Part shown: piece after piece, positions 54,206-62,761 of the stretch
Layout: every line of letters begins with the position of its first letter
Position numbering within the stretch: position 1 is the first letter of the stretch
DNA from: Mycolicibacterium mucogenicum DSM 44124
GTDB taxonomy: Bacteria; Actinomycetota; Actinomycetes; Mycobacteriales; Mycobacteriaceae
Length of the DNA: 64,000 nt
NCBI RefSeq assembly: GCF_005670685.2
Contig: NZ_CP062008.1
Location: 3,906,001 to 3,970,000 of the forward strand
Reading direction: 5' to 3'
Program-made: the position numbers and the translations under genes
Notes under the pieces: generated by a model
Told to the model about the DNA's origin: nothing
Seen by the model: the letters and a program-made list of their open reading frames with translations, nothing else
Database searches by the model: none

Positions 54206-55792
54206 ATGGATTCTGATGACCTGGACACCGTCATCGCCCGGGCCCGCAGCCACAGCCTCGCCGACATTCCACGCCGGGCGGCGCGCAGACAGCCGAACAA
54301 GACAGCGATCGTCGACGGCGAGGTGTCGCTGAGTTTCGCCGAGTTCGACCACCTGGTCGACCGCGCCGCTGCGGCGTTGCGCGACAACGGTCTTCGGGTC
54401 GGAGACCGGCTTGCGTTGTTGTCACGGAACTGCTGGCAGTACGCGGTACTGACATTCGCCTCGGCCCGTGCCGGCGTGGTTCTGGTCCCGATCAATTTCA
54501 TGCTCACCGCCGAAGAGATCACCTACATCCTGGCGCACAGCAATGCTGCCGGGCTCATCGCCGAAGCGGACCTGGCGCCGGTGGCGGCGGACGCGCTGCG
54601 CCTCGGCACCGCAGTGCACGTCACCGCAGCACTGGTTCCGGCCGGGCAGCAGTGTCCCTCTGGATGGCCAGATTTCGCCGATTGGCTCGCCGCCACGAGC
54701 ACCGCCCCGGACCATCTTCTCGGCGACGAACAGCTCGTCCGGGTGATGTACACGAGTGGCACCGAGTCACGGCCCAAGGGGGTGATGCACAGCAGCCGCA
54801 GCTTGATGTGGCAGTACATCAGCACCATCGTCGCCGGCTCGATGTCCGGCGACGACGTCGTCATCCATTCCCTGCCGCTGTACCACTGCGCACAGCTGGA
54901 CAACTTCCTGGCCACCGCAATCTATCTCGGCGCGACAAGCATCATCCTGCCCCGCCCCGAACCCGAACTGGTACTCCGCGCCATCGAGCGCCACCACGCC
55001 ACCAGTTACTTTGCGCCGCCCACTGTGTGGATCAGCCTGCTGCGCAGCTCCGTCTTCGACCAGGTCGACCTGTCCAGCCTGTGCAAGGGGTACTACGGCG
55101 CATCACCGATGCCCACCGAAATCCTGCACGAGTTGCGTCGCCGGTTGCCGGGTCTGCGCTTGTGGAATTTCTACGGCCAGACCGAGATGGCGCCTCTGGC
55201 CTCGGCGCTCGGACCGGAGGAACAGGACGCCCACGCCGGATCGGCAGGCCGACCGGTGGTCAATGTCGAAACCACCATCCTCGATGAGACGAACACCCCC
55301 GTATCGTCGGGAACCGTCGGCGAGATCGCGCACCGCAGTGCACATTTGATGCTGGGCTACCTCGACGACGCGGACAAGACCGCGGAGGCGTTCGCCGGTG
55401 GCTGGTTCCATTCCGGTGATCTCGGCTTCTACGACGAGCACGGCCTCTTGCACGTGGTGGACCGCAAGAAGGACATGATCAAGACCGGCGGGGAGAATGT
55501 CGCCAGCCGCGAAGTGGAAGAAATCCTGTACCTGCACAACGGTATCGAGGAAGCCGCCGTCTTCGGGTTGGCGCACCCGCTGTGGGTCGAAGCTGTCGTC
55601 GCCGCCGTGGTCCCCCGCGCCGGGATGACGCTGACCGAAGACGAAGTCCTCACCCACTGCCGTGGTCATCTCGCAGGCTTCAAAACTCCCAAACGGGTTT
55701 TCTTCGTCGATTCCCTCCCGAAGAACCCCAGCGGCAAATTGCTCAAACTCCGACTGCGTGAAGAATTCAGCCCCCAATTCGCGCAAAACTGA
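54206..55792 (+). CDS. Acyl-CoA synthetase (FadD/AMP-binding family)
   Basis: A 528-aa ANL-superfamily ligase. The P-loop motif MYTSGTESRPKGVMHS, aromatic-ATP motif NFYGQTEMAPLAS, hinge GWFHSGDLGFYDEHGLLHVVDRKKDMIKTGGENV and the catalytic lysine region LPKNPSGKLLK are complete. It would activate a carboxylic acid (ring-opening product or side chain) as CoA thioester for the beta-oxidation enzymes encoded downstream. It is the first gene of a six-gene unit running to 61338. Confidence 0.92.
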   Translation: MDSDDLDTVIARARSHSLADIPRRAARRQPNKTAIVDGEVSLSFAEFDHLVDRAAAALRDNGLRVGDRLALLSRNCWQYAVLTFASARAGVVLVPINFMLTAEEITYILAHSNAAGLIAEADLAPVAADALRLGTAVHVTAALVPAGQQCPSGWPDFADWLAATSTAPDHLLGDEQLVRVMYTSGTESRPKGVMHSSRSLMWQYISTIVAGSMSGDDVVIHSLPLYHCAQLDNFLATAIYLGATSIILPRPEPELVLRAIERHHATSYFAPPTVWISLLRSSVFDQVDLSSLCKGYYGASPMPTEILHELRRRLPGLRLWNFYGQTEMAPLASALGPEEQDAHAGSAGRPVVNVETTILDETNTPVSSGTVGEIAHRSAHLMLGYLDDADKTAEAFAGGWFHSGDLGFYDEHGLLHVVDRKKDMIKTGGENVASREVEEILYLHNGIEEAAVFGLAHPLWVEAVVAAVVPRAGMTLTEDEVLTHCRGHLAGFKTPKRVFFVDSLPKNPSGKLLKLRLREEFSPQFAQN

Positions 55793-55805
55793 AGGAACAC
55801 AACAC

Positions 55806-56912
55806 ATGTACAAAGGCCGCATCGCTCGATTCGATGAGCCCGGCAAGCCATTTCAGATCGAGACCGTCACGCTGCCAGAGGTCGGACCGGGTGAAATCCT
55901 GGTCCGCGTGACCCGCGCCAAAATCTGCGGGTCGGACGTACACGCCTGGCACGGCACGTTCGCAACCCGAGGTCTCGGCGGGCAACTGCCAACGGTGCTC
56001 GGGCACGAAATGGTCGGGGCTGTCGAGGCGCTGGGTGACGGTGTCGCAGCCGATTCCAACGGCAAGCCGTTGCAGACCGGCACCCGAGTGGTGTTCCCCT
56101 ACTTCTATAGCTGCCACAGCTGCCGGAATTGCCTTGCCGGGCGACGAAACGGCTGCCTGAAGCTGAAGATGGCCATGCTGGGCCGGGCCGACGAGCCACC
56201 ATATTTCGTCGGCGGCTACGGCGATTACTACCTGCTGCCGGCCGGCGCCGTCGTCTACACAGTCCCGGACAGTGTCGGCGACGACATCGCGGCAGGCGCC
56301 AACTGTGCTCTGTCCCAGGTGATGTACGGGTTCGAACGCGTCGACCTGCAACTCGGTGAACACGTCGTCGTGCAAGGGGCCGGAGCTCTGGGCCTCTATG
56401 CGATCGCGGTCGCCAAAGCGCGCGGTGCCACGAACGTGATCGCGATCGACGGCATCACCGAACGGCTGGAGTTGGCGGCTGCCTTCGGTGCCGACACCGT
56501 GCTGGATCTGAACCAGGTCGCGACGCCCAGGGATCGAGCCAAAGCCGTTCGTGCGCTGACCGACGGACACGGTGCCGACGTCGTCGTCGAAGTCGTCGGG
56601 CACCCCTCGGCGATCGAAGAGGGCCTGCAGATGCTGGGACAGTTCGGCCGCTACGTCGAGATCGGCAACATCAACGCCGGCCAGACGTTCGCCTTCGACC
56701 CGTCGCGATTCGTCTTCGGCAACAAGACCATGGTCGGCGTTTCGCTGTACGACCCGGCAGTGCTGTCTCGCGCCCTGATCTTCCTGGACCGTCACCAACA
56801 TGAACTGCCCTTCGACCGGCTCGCCGCAACGACGTACTCGCTCGACGACATCAATGACGCCTTCGCCGCGGCGGACGGCAAGCGCGACATCCGTGCCAGC
56901 ATCACCCCGTAG
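55806..56912 (+). CDS. Zinc-binding alcohol dehydrogenase
   Basis: A 368-aa medium-chain dehydrogenase. Catalytic zinc region KICGSDVHAWHG and GHEMVGAVEALG, structural zinc cysteines in CHSCRNCLAGRRNGC, and the NAD loop VVQGAGALGLYAIAVAKARGA are clear. GAAGGA sits 9 nt before ATG 55806, 13 bp after the ligase stop. With the following ALDH it would oxidise an alcohol to an acid. Confidence 0.9.
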   Translation: MYKGRIARFDEPGKPFQIETVTLPEVGPGEILVRVTRAKICGSDVHAWHGTFATRGLGGQLPTVLGHEMVGAVEALGDGVAADSNGKPLQTGTRVVFPYFYSCHSCRNCLAGRRNGCLKLKMAMLGRADEPPYFVGGYGDYYLLPAGAVVYTVPDSVGDDIAAGANCALSQVMYGFERVDLQLGEHVVVQGAGALGLYAIAVAKARGATNVIAIDGITERLELAAAFGADTVLDLNQVATPRDRAKAVRALTDGHGADVVVEVVGHPSAIEEGLQMLGQFGRYVEIGNINAGQTFAFDPSRFVFGNKTMVGVSLYDPAVLSRALIFLDRHQHELPFDRLAATTYSLDDINDAFAAADGKRDIRASITP

Positions 56913-56928
56913 TTCGCAAAGGACGAAT

Positions 56929-58353
56929 ATGCACACTCACCAACGTTCCGAGCTTTTCATCGACGGCCGCTGGGTGGCCCCGTCGGGCAGCGGTGTCATC
57001 GACGTCGTCGACCCGGCCACCGAAGTGGTGATCGGCCATGTCCCGGCCGGCGACGAAGCCGATGTCGACGCGGCGGTCGCCGCAGCACGCCGCGCCTTCG
57101 ATCCGGCGATCACCGTCCCAGAGCGGCGGCAGCGGCTGCGCCGGGTGATCGATGCGATGGAGAAGCGCCTGCCGGACATCGCCAACCTCATCACCGCAGA
57201 AATGGGCGCCCCGGTACGAATCGCGCAGACGGTGCAAACGCAGGTACCGCTCGCTGTTGCCAACGGTTTCGCCGACGTCTTGGACACGTTCGATTTCGAA
57301 GAGCGCGTGGGCAATTCGATGGTGCTGCGCGAGCCCTACGGCGTCGTCGGCGCCATCACCCCGTGGAACTATCCGCTGTACCAGGTGGTCGCCAAGGTTC
57401 TTCCGGCCATCGCCGCGGGCTGCACCGTCGTGCTCAAACCGAGCAACGAGGCACCGCTGTCGGTGTTCGCGTTCATCGAAGCCTGCGAGGAAGCGGGCCT
57501 GCCACCCGGGGTGGTCAACATCGTCTCCGGCCCCGGACGGGTGATCGGCGAGCGCCTCGCCAGTCACCCAGACGTCGACTTCGTGTCCTTCACCGGGTCC
57601 ACCGGGGTGGGGTCCCGTGTCGGCGAGTTGGCAGGCCAGTCAGTCAAGAAGGTGGCCCTCGAGCTCGGCGGAAAATCGGCAAACGTCATCCTCGATGGCG
57701 CCGACCTGGCCACCGCGGTCAAAGTCGGCGTCGGCAACGCGTTCCTCAACGGCGGCCAGACCTGCATGGCGTGGACGAGAATGCTTGTTCCGCAGACGCA
57801 TTACCACGAGGCACTGGACCTGATCGAATCTGCGGTGAATCGCTACACCGTCGGCGATCCCTGGGACCCGGCCACCCGGATCGGCCCGTCCGCCTCACAA
57901 TCCCAGTTCGACACGGTGCGCGGATTCATCGACCGCGCGCAGCGTGATGGCGCGCGTCTGCTCACCGGGGGCTCCGAGCGGATCCGTGACATCGGGTTCT
58001 TCCTGGCACCAACGGTATTCGCCGATGTCGACCCGGAATCTGAACTCGGACAGGAAGAAGTGTTCGGACCCGTACTTGCCGTCATCCCCTATACCGACGA
58101 CGACGATGCCCTGCGCATCGCCAACGGCACACCCTACGGCCTGTCGGGGGCGGTGTGGGCCGCCGACGACGACACCGCGATCGCGTTCGCACGTCAGATT
58201 CAGACCGGACAGCTGGACATCAACGGCGGTCCCTACAACCCCACCGCGCCGTTCGGCGGCTACAAGAAATCGGGAATCGGCCGGGAGCTCGGGCGATTCG
58301 GCTTCGAGGAGTATCTGCAAACGAAGTCCCTTCAACTCAGGGCACGGCCGTGA
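56929..58353 (+). CDS. NAD(P)-dependent aldehyde dehydrogenase
   Basis: A 474-aa ALDH with ITPWNYPL (cofactor/substrate), FTGSTGVG, catalytic Glu in LELGGKSANVI, catalytic Cys in GGQTCMAWTR and EEVFGPVLAVIPY. Length is normal. The start is ATG 56929 with AAAGGA upstream; the end overlaps the GTG of the hydratase gene by 4 bp. It is likely paired with the alcohol dehydrogenase just upstream. Confidence 0.92.
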   Translation: MHTHQRSELFIDGRWVAPSGSGVIDVVDPATEVVIGHVPAGDEADVDAAVAAARRAFDPAITVPERRQRLRRVIDAMEKRLPDIANLITAEMGAPVRIAQTVQTQVPLAVANGFADVLDTFDFEERVGNSMVLREPYGVVGAITPWNYPLYQVVAKVLPAIAAGCTVVLKPSNEAPLSVFAFIEACEEAGLPPGVVNIVSGPGRVIGERLASHPDVDFVSFTGSTGVGSRVGELAGQSVKKVALELGGKSANVILDGADLATAVKVGVGNAFLNGGQTCMAWTRMLVPQTHYHEALDLIESAVNRYTVGDPWDPATRIGPSASQSQFDTVRGFIDRAQRDGARLLTGGSERIRDIGFFLAPTVFADVDPESELGQEEVFGPVLAVIPYTDDDDALRIANGTPYGLSGAVWAADDDTAIAFARQIQTGQLDINGGPYNPTAPFGGYKKSGIGRELGRFGFEEYLQTKSLQLRARP

Positions 58354-59126
58354 ACGCACCCGTCGATGTCAGCACCAGCGGCTCGATCCAGCTCTGGACG
58401 ATCGATCTCCCAGAGGCAGGCAACGCCATATCTTCCCCGGATGTGATCGCCGCGATCGAGGCCAACATCGATGCAGCCAACCGCGACAACGCAGTTCGGG
58501 CGATCATCCTCACGGGTCGCGGGAAGATCTTTTCGGCCGGCGGCAACGTCAAGGAGATGGCCGACCACCGCGGCATGTTCGGCCTCGCCCCCATCGACCA
58601 ACGTCGTGCGTACATCGATGGCATCCAACGCATCCCACGTGCGATGAGCCGGCTCGAAGTCCCCATCGTCGCCGCGGTCAACGGCGCCGCGATCGGCGCC
58701 GGCTGCGATCTGGCGATGATGTGTGACATCCGCATCGCCTCGGAGCGCGCGTCATTCGCCGAGAGCTTCGTGCAGCTCGGCTTGATTCCCGGCGACGGCG
58801 GATCCTGGTTTCTGCCGCGGGCCATCGGATACTCCCGCGCCGCCGAGCTCACCTTCACCGGTGACCGCATCGATGCCGCAACGGCGCTCGACTGGGGTTT
58901 GGTGAGCAGCGTTGTGGCCCACGAGGATCTGCTTGCGGAAGCGCACACCCTGGCCGAGCGCATCGCCGCCAATCCCCCGCACGCGCTGCGGATGGCCAAA
59001 CGACTGCTTCAGGAATCCATCACCGGCACAATGGAATCGACCCTCAGCATGGCCGCAGCCATGCAACCGCTGGCCCACCATGACACGGCGCACCACGAGC
59101 GCATCGCGAAGTGGAAGACCTCATGA
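58350..59126 (+). CDS. Enoyl-CoA hydratase/isomerase family protein
   Basis: A 258-aa crotonase-fold protein. Oxyanion-hole segments are FSAGGNVKEM and NGAAIGAGCDLAMMCDIRIAS, and FVQLGLIPGDGGSWFLPRAIG contains the second active-site region, with Asp where many hydratases have Glu. It starts at GTG 58350 within the ALDH stop and overlaps the dehydrogenase gene. It probably hydrates the enoyl-CoA made by the neighbouring dehydrogenases. Confidence 0.88.
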   Translation: MNAPVDVSTSGSIQLWTIDLPEAGNAISSPDVIAAIEANIDAANRDNAVRAIILTGRGKIFSAGGNVKEMADHRGMFGLAPIDQRRAYIDGIQRIPRAMSRLEVPIVAAVNGAAIGAGCDLAMMCDIRIASERASFAESFVQLGLIPGDGGSWFLPRAIGYSRAAELTFTGDRIDAATALDWGLVSSVVAHEDLLAEAHTLAERIAANPPHALRMAKRLLQESITGTMESTLSMAAAMQPLAHHDTAHHERIAKWKTS

Positions 59127-60280
59127 CGCCGACCCTGAGACGTCTGGTGCCGCCGGCGAGCAGCTCGAACCCAGCTGCTGACGCGTTGCGCGGCCAGGTC
59201 CGGGCGTTCCTCGCCGAACAACTGGCTGTGGGCGCCTTCACGCCGTCGGTCGACGCCTGGTTGTCCGGCTGGGACGAGACCTTCACCCGTTCGCTGGCAC
59301 GACAAGGCTGGTTGGGTATGACAGTTCCCGAACACTATGGCGGGCACGGCCGTTCGTTTCACGACCGCTTCGTCGTCACCGAGGAACTACTGGCCGCCGG
59401 GGCACCGGTGGCCGCCCATTGGATCGCCGACCGCCAGATCGTGCCGTCGCTCCTCAAGTACGGCACCGAAGAACAGAAGCACGAGTACCTGCCCCGCATC
59501 GTCCGTGGTGAGTGCTTCTTCGGCATCGGAATGAGCGAGCCCGACTCAGGATCGGATCTCGCGAGCGTGCGCACGCGAGCAGTCCGTGCCGACGGAGGCT
59601 GGGCGATCACCGGGACCAAGGTATGGACCTCGGGGGCGCACCGCGCCCACGCGTTCATCGTCTTGGCCCGCACCGCACCGGTGGACTCGGCACATCGGCA
59701 CGCGGGGCTCAGCCAGTTCATCGTCGACTTCGCCGCCGAGGGCGTGGACGTTCGGCCCATCATCTCCATGAACGGTGGGCACCACTTCAATGAGGTGATT
59801 CTCGATGGGGTGTTCGTGCCCGACTCCCGGGTCTTCGGAGAAATCGGGCAGGGTTGGAGCCAGGTGACCTCCGAGTTGAGCTTCGAGAGAAGTGGCCCTG
59901 AACGGTTCCTCTCGACGTTTCCACTCCTGGGCTTCGCACTCGAACAGGCTGCCCCACAAGATGTTTCGTGTGATGTCGAGATGGGCCGATTGGTGGCACG
60001 TATCGCCGGGCTGCATCACACATCGATGGCGGTGGCAGACGCCCTGCAACGCGGCGAGGCCGCCGATGTCTCCGCAGCCGTGGTCAAGGTCCTCGGCACC
60101 ACCGTCGAGGGCGATATCGCCGACTACGCCGATCTGCGCACCCGTGATGAGAGCAGGGTCGACTCGTCGTGGGCCGATCTGGTGTCCCACGCGGTCGACC
60201 AGCGTCCCGGATTCACCCTGCGCGGCGGAACCAACGAGGTACTGCGCGGCGTCATTGCGCGGGGATTGGGATTGCGATGA
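59123..60280 (+). CDS. Acyl-CoA dehydrogenase, large chain of a probable alpha2beta2 pair
   Basis: A 385-aa acyl-CoA dehydrogenase: GMTVPEHYGGHGRS, FFGIGMSEPDSGSDLASVRTRA, INGxK-like ITGTKVWTSGAH, and the C-terminal RGGTNEVLRGVIARGLGLR with the usual Glu. I chose ATG 59123, which overlaps the hydratase stop, over ATG 59111. It is followed immediately by a shorter dehydrogenase gene. Adjacent large and small FadE genes form obligate heterotetramers in steroid side-chain oxidation (ChsE1-ChsE2 type), suggesting the same here. Confidence 0.88.
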   Translation: MTPTLRRLVPPASSSNPAADALRGQVRAFLAEQLAVGAFTPSVDAWLSGWDETFTRSLARQGWLGMTVPEHYGGHGRSFHDRFVVTEELLAAGAPVAAHWIADRQIVPSLLKYGTEEQKHEYLPRIVRGECFFGIGMSEPDSGSDLASVRTRAVRADGGWAITGTKVWTSGAHRAHAFIVLARTAPVDSAHRHAGLSQFIVDFAAEGVDVRPIISMNGGHHFNEVILDGVFVPDSRVFGEIGQGWSQVTSELSFERSGPERFLSTFPLLGFALEQAAPQDVSCDVEMGRLVARIAGLHHTSMAVADALQRGEAADVSAAVVKVLGTTVEGDIADYADLRTRDESRVDSSWADLVSHAVDQRPGFTLRGGTNEVLRGVIARGLGLR

Positions 60281-61338
60281 ACGCAACAGGATCGATGACA
60301 AGCGCGCCGACAGTCGATCGCGATCTGGTCGACATGATGGACGCCGTCTTCGCCGACCACCGACTGTCCCACGATCCTGGGCCGGCCGAGGCACGAATCG
60401 ACTGTGACCGCGCATTGTGGCAACGGCTCGATGAGCTCGGGCTGGTGCGGCTGACCGGTTCGGAACAATCCGGCGGCAGCGGCGCGAGCTGGCGCGAATC
60501 GGCTGAATTGCTCACCGCCGCAGTGCGGCACGGAGTACGGCTGCCGTTGGCCGAGCATGATCTCTTGGCATGCTGGCTGCTGGAGGCCGTCGGCCACGAG
60601 GTCGATGACGCGCTCCGCACGATCCACGTGATGCCGCAACCCGATGCACCTCGGGCGCCGACGCCCTGGGCCGGCTCCGCCGACCGGATCGTCACCGTGT
60701 GGCGGACCGGCGACGGCTATCGTGTCGCCGATGTCGACGCCACGGAAATCACGATCGCCCCTGGACGCAACCTGATCGGCGAACCGCGCGACACCGTGAG
60801 AGTCGATGCGGCCGGGTGGCCCGGACAGGCGGTAGCGCCCGAGTTGGTCACCGAACTCGAGCGCAAGGCTGCCCTGGTTCGAGCCATTCAGGTTTGTGCC
60901 GCACTGGATTGCGCGATCGCGGCCTCGGTAGAGCACGTGATGTCGCGCATCCAGTTCGGCCGTCCCCTCGCCAAGTTCCAGGCGATCCAGAACCTGATCG
61001 CGGATGCCGCCGCCGAGGCGGCGGTTGCGCGCTCGGCTACCGAAGCGGCACTGAACACCGCACTCGAAACAGGATGGCTGACAGACCATCTCGACTTCCG
61101 GATCGCAGTCGCACGGTCCTGCGCTGGGCATGCGGCGTCGGCCGTGACACGTAATGCCCACCAGGTGCACGGTGCGATCGGTACGACACGCGAACACCGC
61201 CTGCACGAATGGACCCGCGCAGCCCTGGCGTGGCGCTCGGAGAACGGTTCTGTGCACTTCTGGGACCGGAAGGTCGCCGCCGCAGCGGCTGCAGCAGGCC
61301 GCACCGGCGTGTGGGCGTTGATCACTGGCACCGGGTAG
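60277..61338 (+). CDS. Acyl-CoA dehydrogenase, small chain of a probable alpha2beta2 pair
   Basis: A 353-aa acyl-CoA dehydrogenase-like subunit. The N-terminal half is reduced (VRLTGSEQSGGSGASWRESAELLTAAVRHG) and lacks a clear FAD-binding TEP segment. The C-terminal helical domain is well kept: IQFGRPLAKFQAIQNLIADAAAEAAVARSATEAAL and HQVHGAIGTTREHRLHEWTRAALAW. This asymmetry is what one partner of a heterotetramer shows. ATG 60277 overlaps the stop of the large chain by 4 bp. It is the last gene of the ligase-led unit. Confidence 0.86.
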   Translation: MNATGSMTSAPTVDRDLVDMMDAVFADHRLSHDPGPAEARIDCDRALWQRLDELGLVRLTGSEQSGGSGASWRESAELLTAAVRHGVRLPLAEHDLLACWLLEAVGHEVDDALRTIHVMPQPDAPRAPTPWAGSADRIVTVWRTGDGYRVADVDATEITIAPGRNLIGEPRDTVRVDAAGWPGQAVAPELVTELERKAALVRAIQVCAALDCAIAASVEHVMSRIQFGRPLAKFQAIQNLIADAAAEAAVARSATEAALNTALETGWLTDHLDFRIAVARSCAGHAASAVTRNAHQVHGAIGTTREHRLHEWTRAALAWRSENGSVHFWDRKVAAAAAAAGRTGVWALITGTG

Positions 61339-61349
61339 CTTTCGGGATT

Positions 61350-61366
61350 ATTCCGGTGACCGGTCA
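61350..61366 (+). promoter_or_regulatory. Island operator-like motif, site I (weakest)
   Basis: ATTCCGGTGACCGGTCA, centred at 61358, is 51 bp before ATG 61409. It keeps the CCGGTGACCGG core but has weaker outer arms. Its spacing from the start codon equals that of sites D, E and H, which supports it. Confidence 0.5.
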
Positions 61367-61408
61367 CGGGCGCTGTGACGAGCAACTCCGGCGAGTTGAC
61401 TGACCGGT

Positions 61409-61900
61409 ATGAGCAACTCGATCAGCTTGCCTGAGGCCCAAGAATTCATCGCCGAATTCTGGTTTCACTACGACCAGGGAAACTTCGCCGAAGTGGCGGC
61501 TCGGATCGGCGACGAGATGGAGTATCTGAGCCGTTCGGATTCCGGAAACTGCCCATTCGAGCATCTGCTGGCGGCTGAATTGCACGGCGGCGCAGAGACT
61601 CTCGCGTGGCTCACAGAGCACCGCAACGAGAACCCGTACCCGTGCCGCCACCACGCGACCAACGTCTTCCGGACCGGAACCGAGGGTGAGGTCACGACGG
61701 TGCGGTTCTATCTGTACGTCAACCAGATCACCAACAACGTCCCGTTCGGGGTGTCCAGTGGCGTGGTCGACGTCGGCATTCGGCGCGCAGGTGCTGCGTT
61801 GGTGTTCACCTCGATGACGGTGGTGCTGGACGCCGAGAACTCGATCCCGTTCGCCGAGCACGCCGCGAAGGCCGCGGCCGCCAACGGGCAACCCGCGTGA
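61409..61900 (+). CDS. SnoaL-like / NTF2-fold protein
   Basis: A 163-aa protein with the NTF2-like arrangement: EAQEFIAEFWFHYDQGNFAEVAARIGDEMEYLSRSD at the N-terminus and VTTVRFYLYVNQITNNVPFGVSSGVVDVGIRRAGAALVFTSMTVVL in the sheet. Catalytic residues are unassigned; hydratase or isomerase activity is possible. It starts a new unit, with motif I upstream, and its stop overlaps the GTG of an SDR gene. Confidence 0.72.
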   Translation: MSNSISLPEAQEFIAEFWFHYDQGNFAEVAARIGDEMEYLSRSDSGNCPFEHLLAAELHGGAETLAWLTEHRNENPYPCRHHATNVFRTGTEGEVTTVRFYLYVNQITNNVPFGVSSGVVDVGIRRAGAALVFTSMTVVLDAENSIPFAEHAAKAAAANGQPA

Positions 61901-62760
61901 CCGCTGACGCGATCTTCGGCGGTGGCGTGGCCGTCATCACCGGCGCCGGTGCCGGCATCGGCGCCGGCCTGGCGCGTCACGCCAGTCAGCTCGGTATGAC
62001 GGTGGTGTTGGCCGACATCGACGCCGCCGCCATTGCGGCTCTGCGTGACGAAATCCGCGTGGCCGGAGGTAACGCAGTCGACGCCGTCTGCGACGTTCGT
62101 GATGCCGCGGCGGTACAGCGGCTGGCGGACAGGGTATTCGACGAATTCGGTGCCGTGCGACTGCTGGTCAACAACGCGGGTGTCGAACAGTTCGGCTACC
62201 TGTGGGATACCCCATTGGCCAACTGGCAGCGGATCGTCGACGTCAACATCAACGGCGTATTCCATGGCATTCGCGCGTTTCTGCCGCGAATGATGTCCAC
62301 CGATGCGCCCGCGTGGGTGTGGAATCTGTCTTCGATCGGCGGGGTCGCCGTGGTTCCCCTGCAGGCGCCCTACATCATGAGCAAGCATGCTGTGCTGGCA
62401 CTGACCGAATGCCTGAATCTCGAGGTGCAGTCCGCAGGCCACGCTCATCACATTCACGTCCAGGCTGTCCTGCCGGGAGCCGTCGTCTCCAACATCTTCG
62501 AATCCGCGGGCGGAGTCGACACCGGGAACACCGATGCCGCCGAGGGGCAGCGCGCGGCCATGCTCGATATCAAGGCAGCCGCAATGGACCCCCTCGCCGC
62601 CGCACAGGTGGTCTTCGATCAAGCCGCCGAAGGACGCTTCTATCTCATCACCCAACCGGACTACGTCGGTGCGGCGATGTCCGAACGTGCCCGCGTACTG
62701 ACCAGCCAGCAGGCGCCACAACTGCGCGAACATCGCCGGTTCGACCCCACCCACAACTGA
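61897..62760 (+). CDS. Short-chain dehydrogenase/reductase
   Basis: A 287-aa SDR with TGAGAGIGAGLARHASQLGMTVVLADID (NAD-type Asp), LLVNNAGVEQFG, LSSIGGV and the catalytic YIMSK. GTG 61897 overlaps the SnoaL-like gene, and the end lies 1 bp before the esterase ATG. It probably oxidises a hydroxyl on the catabolic intermediate. Confidence 0.87.
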   Translation: MTADAIFGGGVAVITGAGAGIGAGLARHASQLGMTVVLADIDAAAIAALRDEIRVAGGNAVDAVCDVRDAAAVQRLADRVFDEFGAVRLLVNNAGVEQFGYLWDTPLANWQRIVDVNINGVFHGIRAFLPRMMSTDAPAWVWNLSSIGGVAVVPLQAPYIMSKHAVLALTECLNLEVQSAGHAHHIHVQAVLPGAVVSNIFESAGGVDTGNTDAAEGQRAAMLDIKAAAMDPLAAAQVVFDQAAEGRFYLITQPDYVGAAMSERARVLTSQQAPQLREHRRFDPTHN

Positions 62761-62761
62761 G

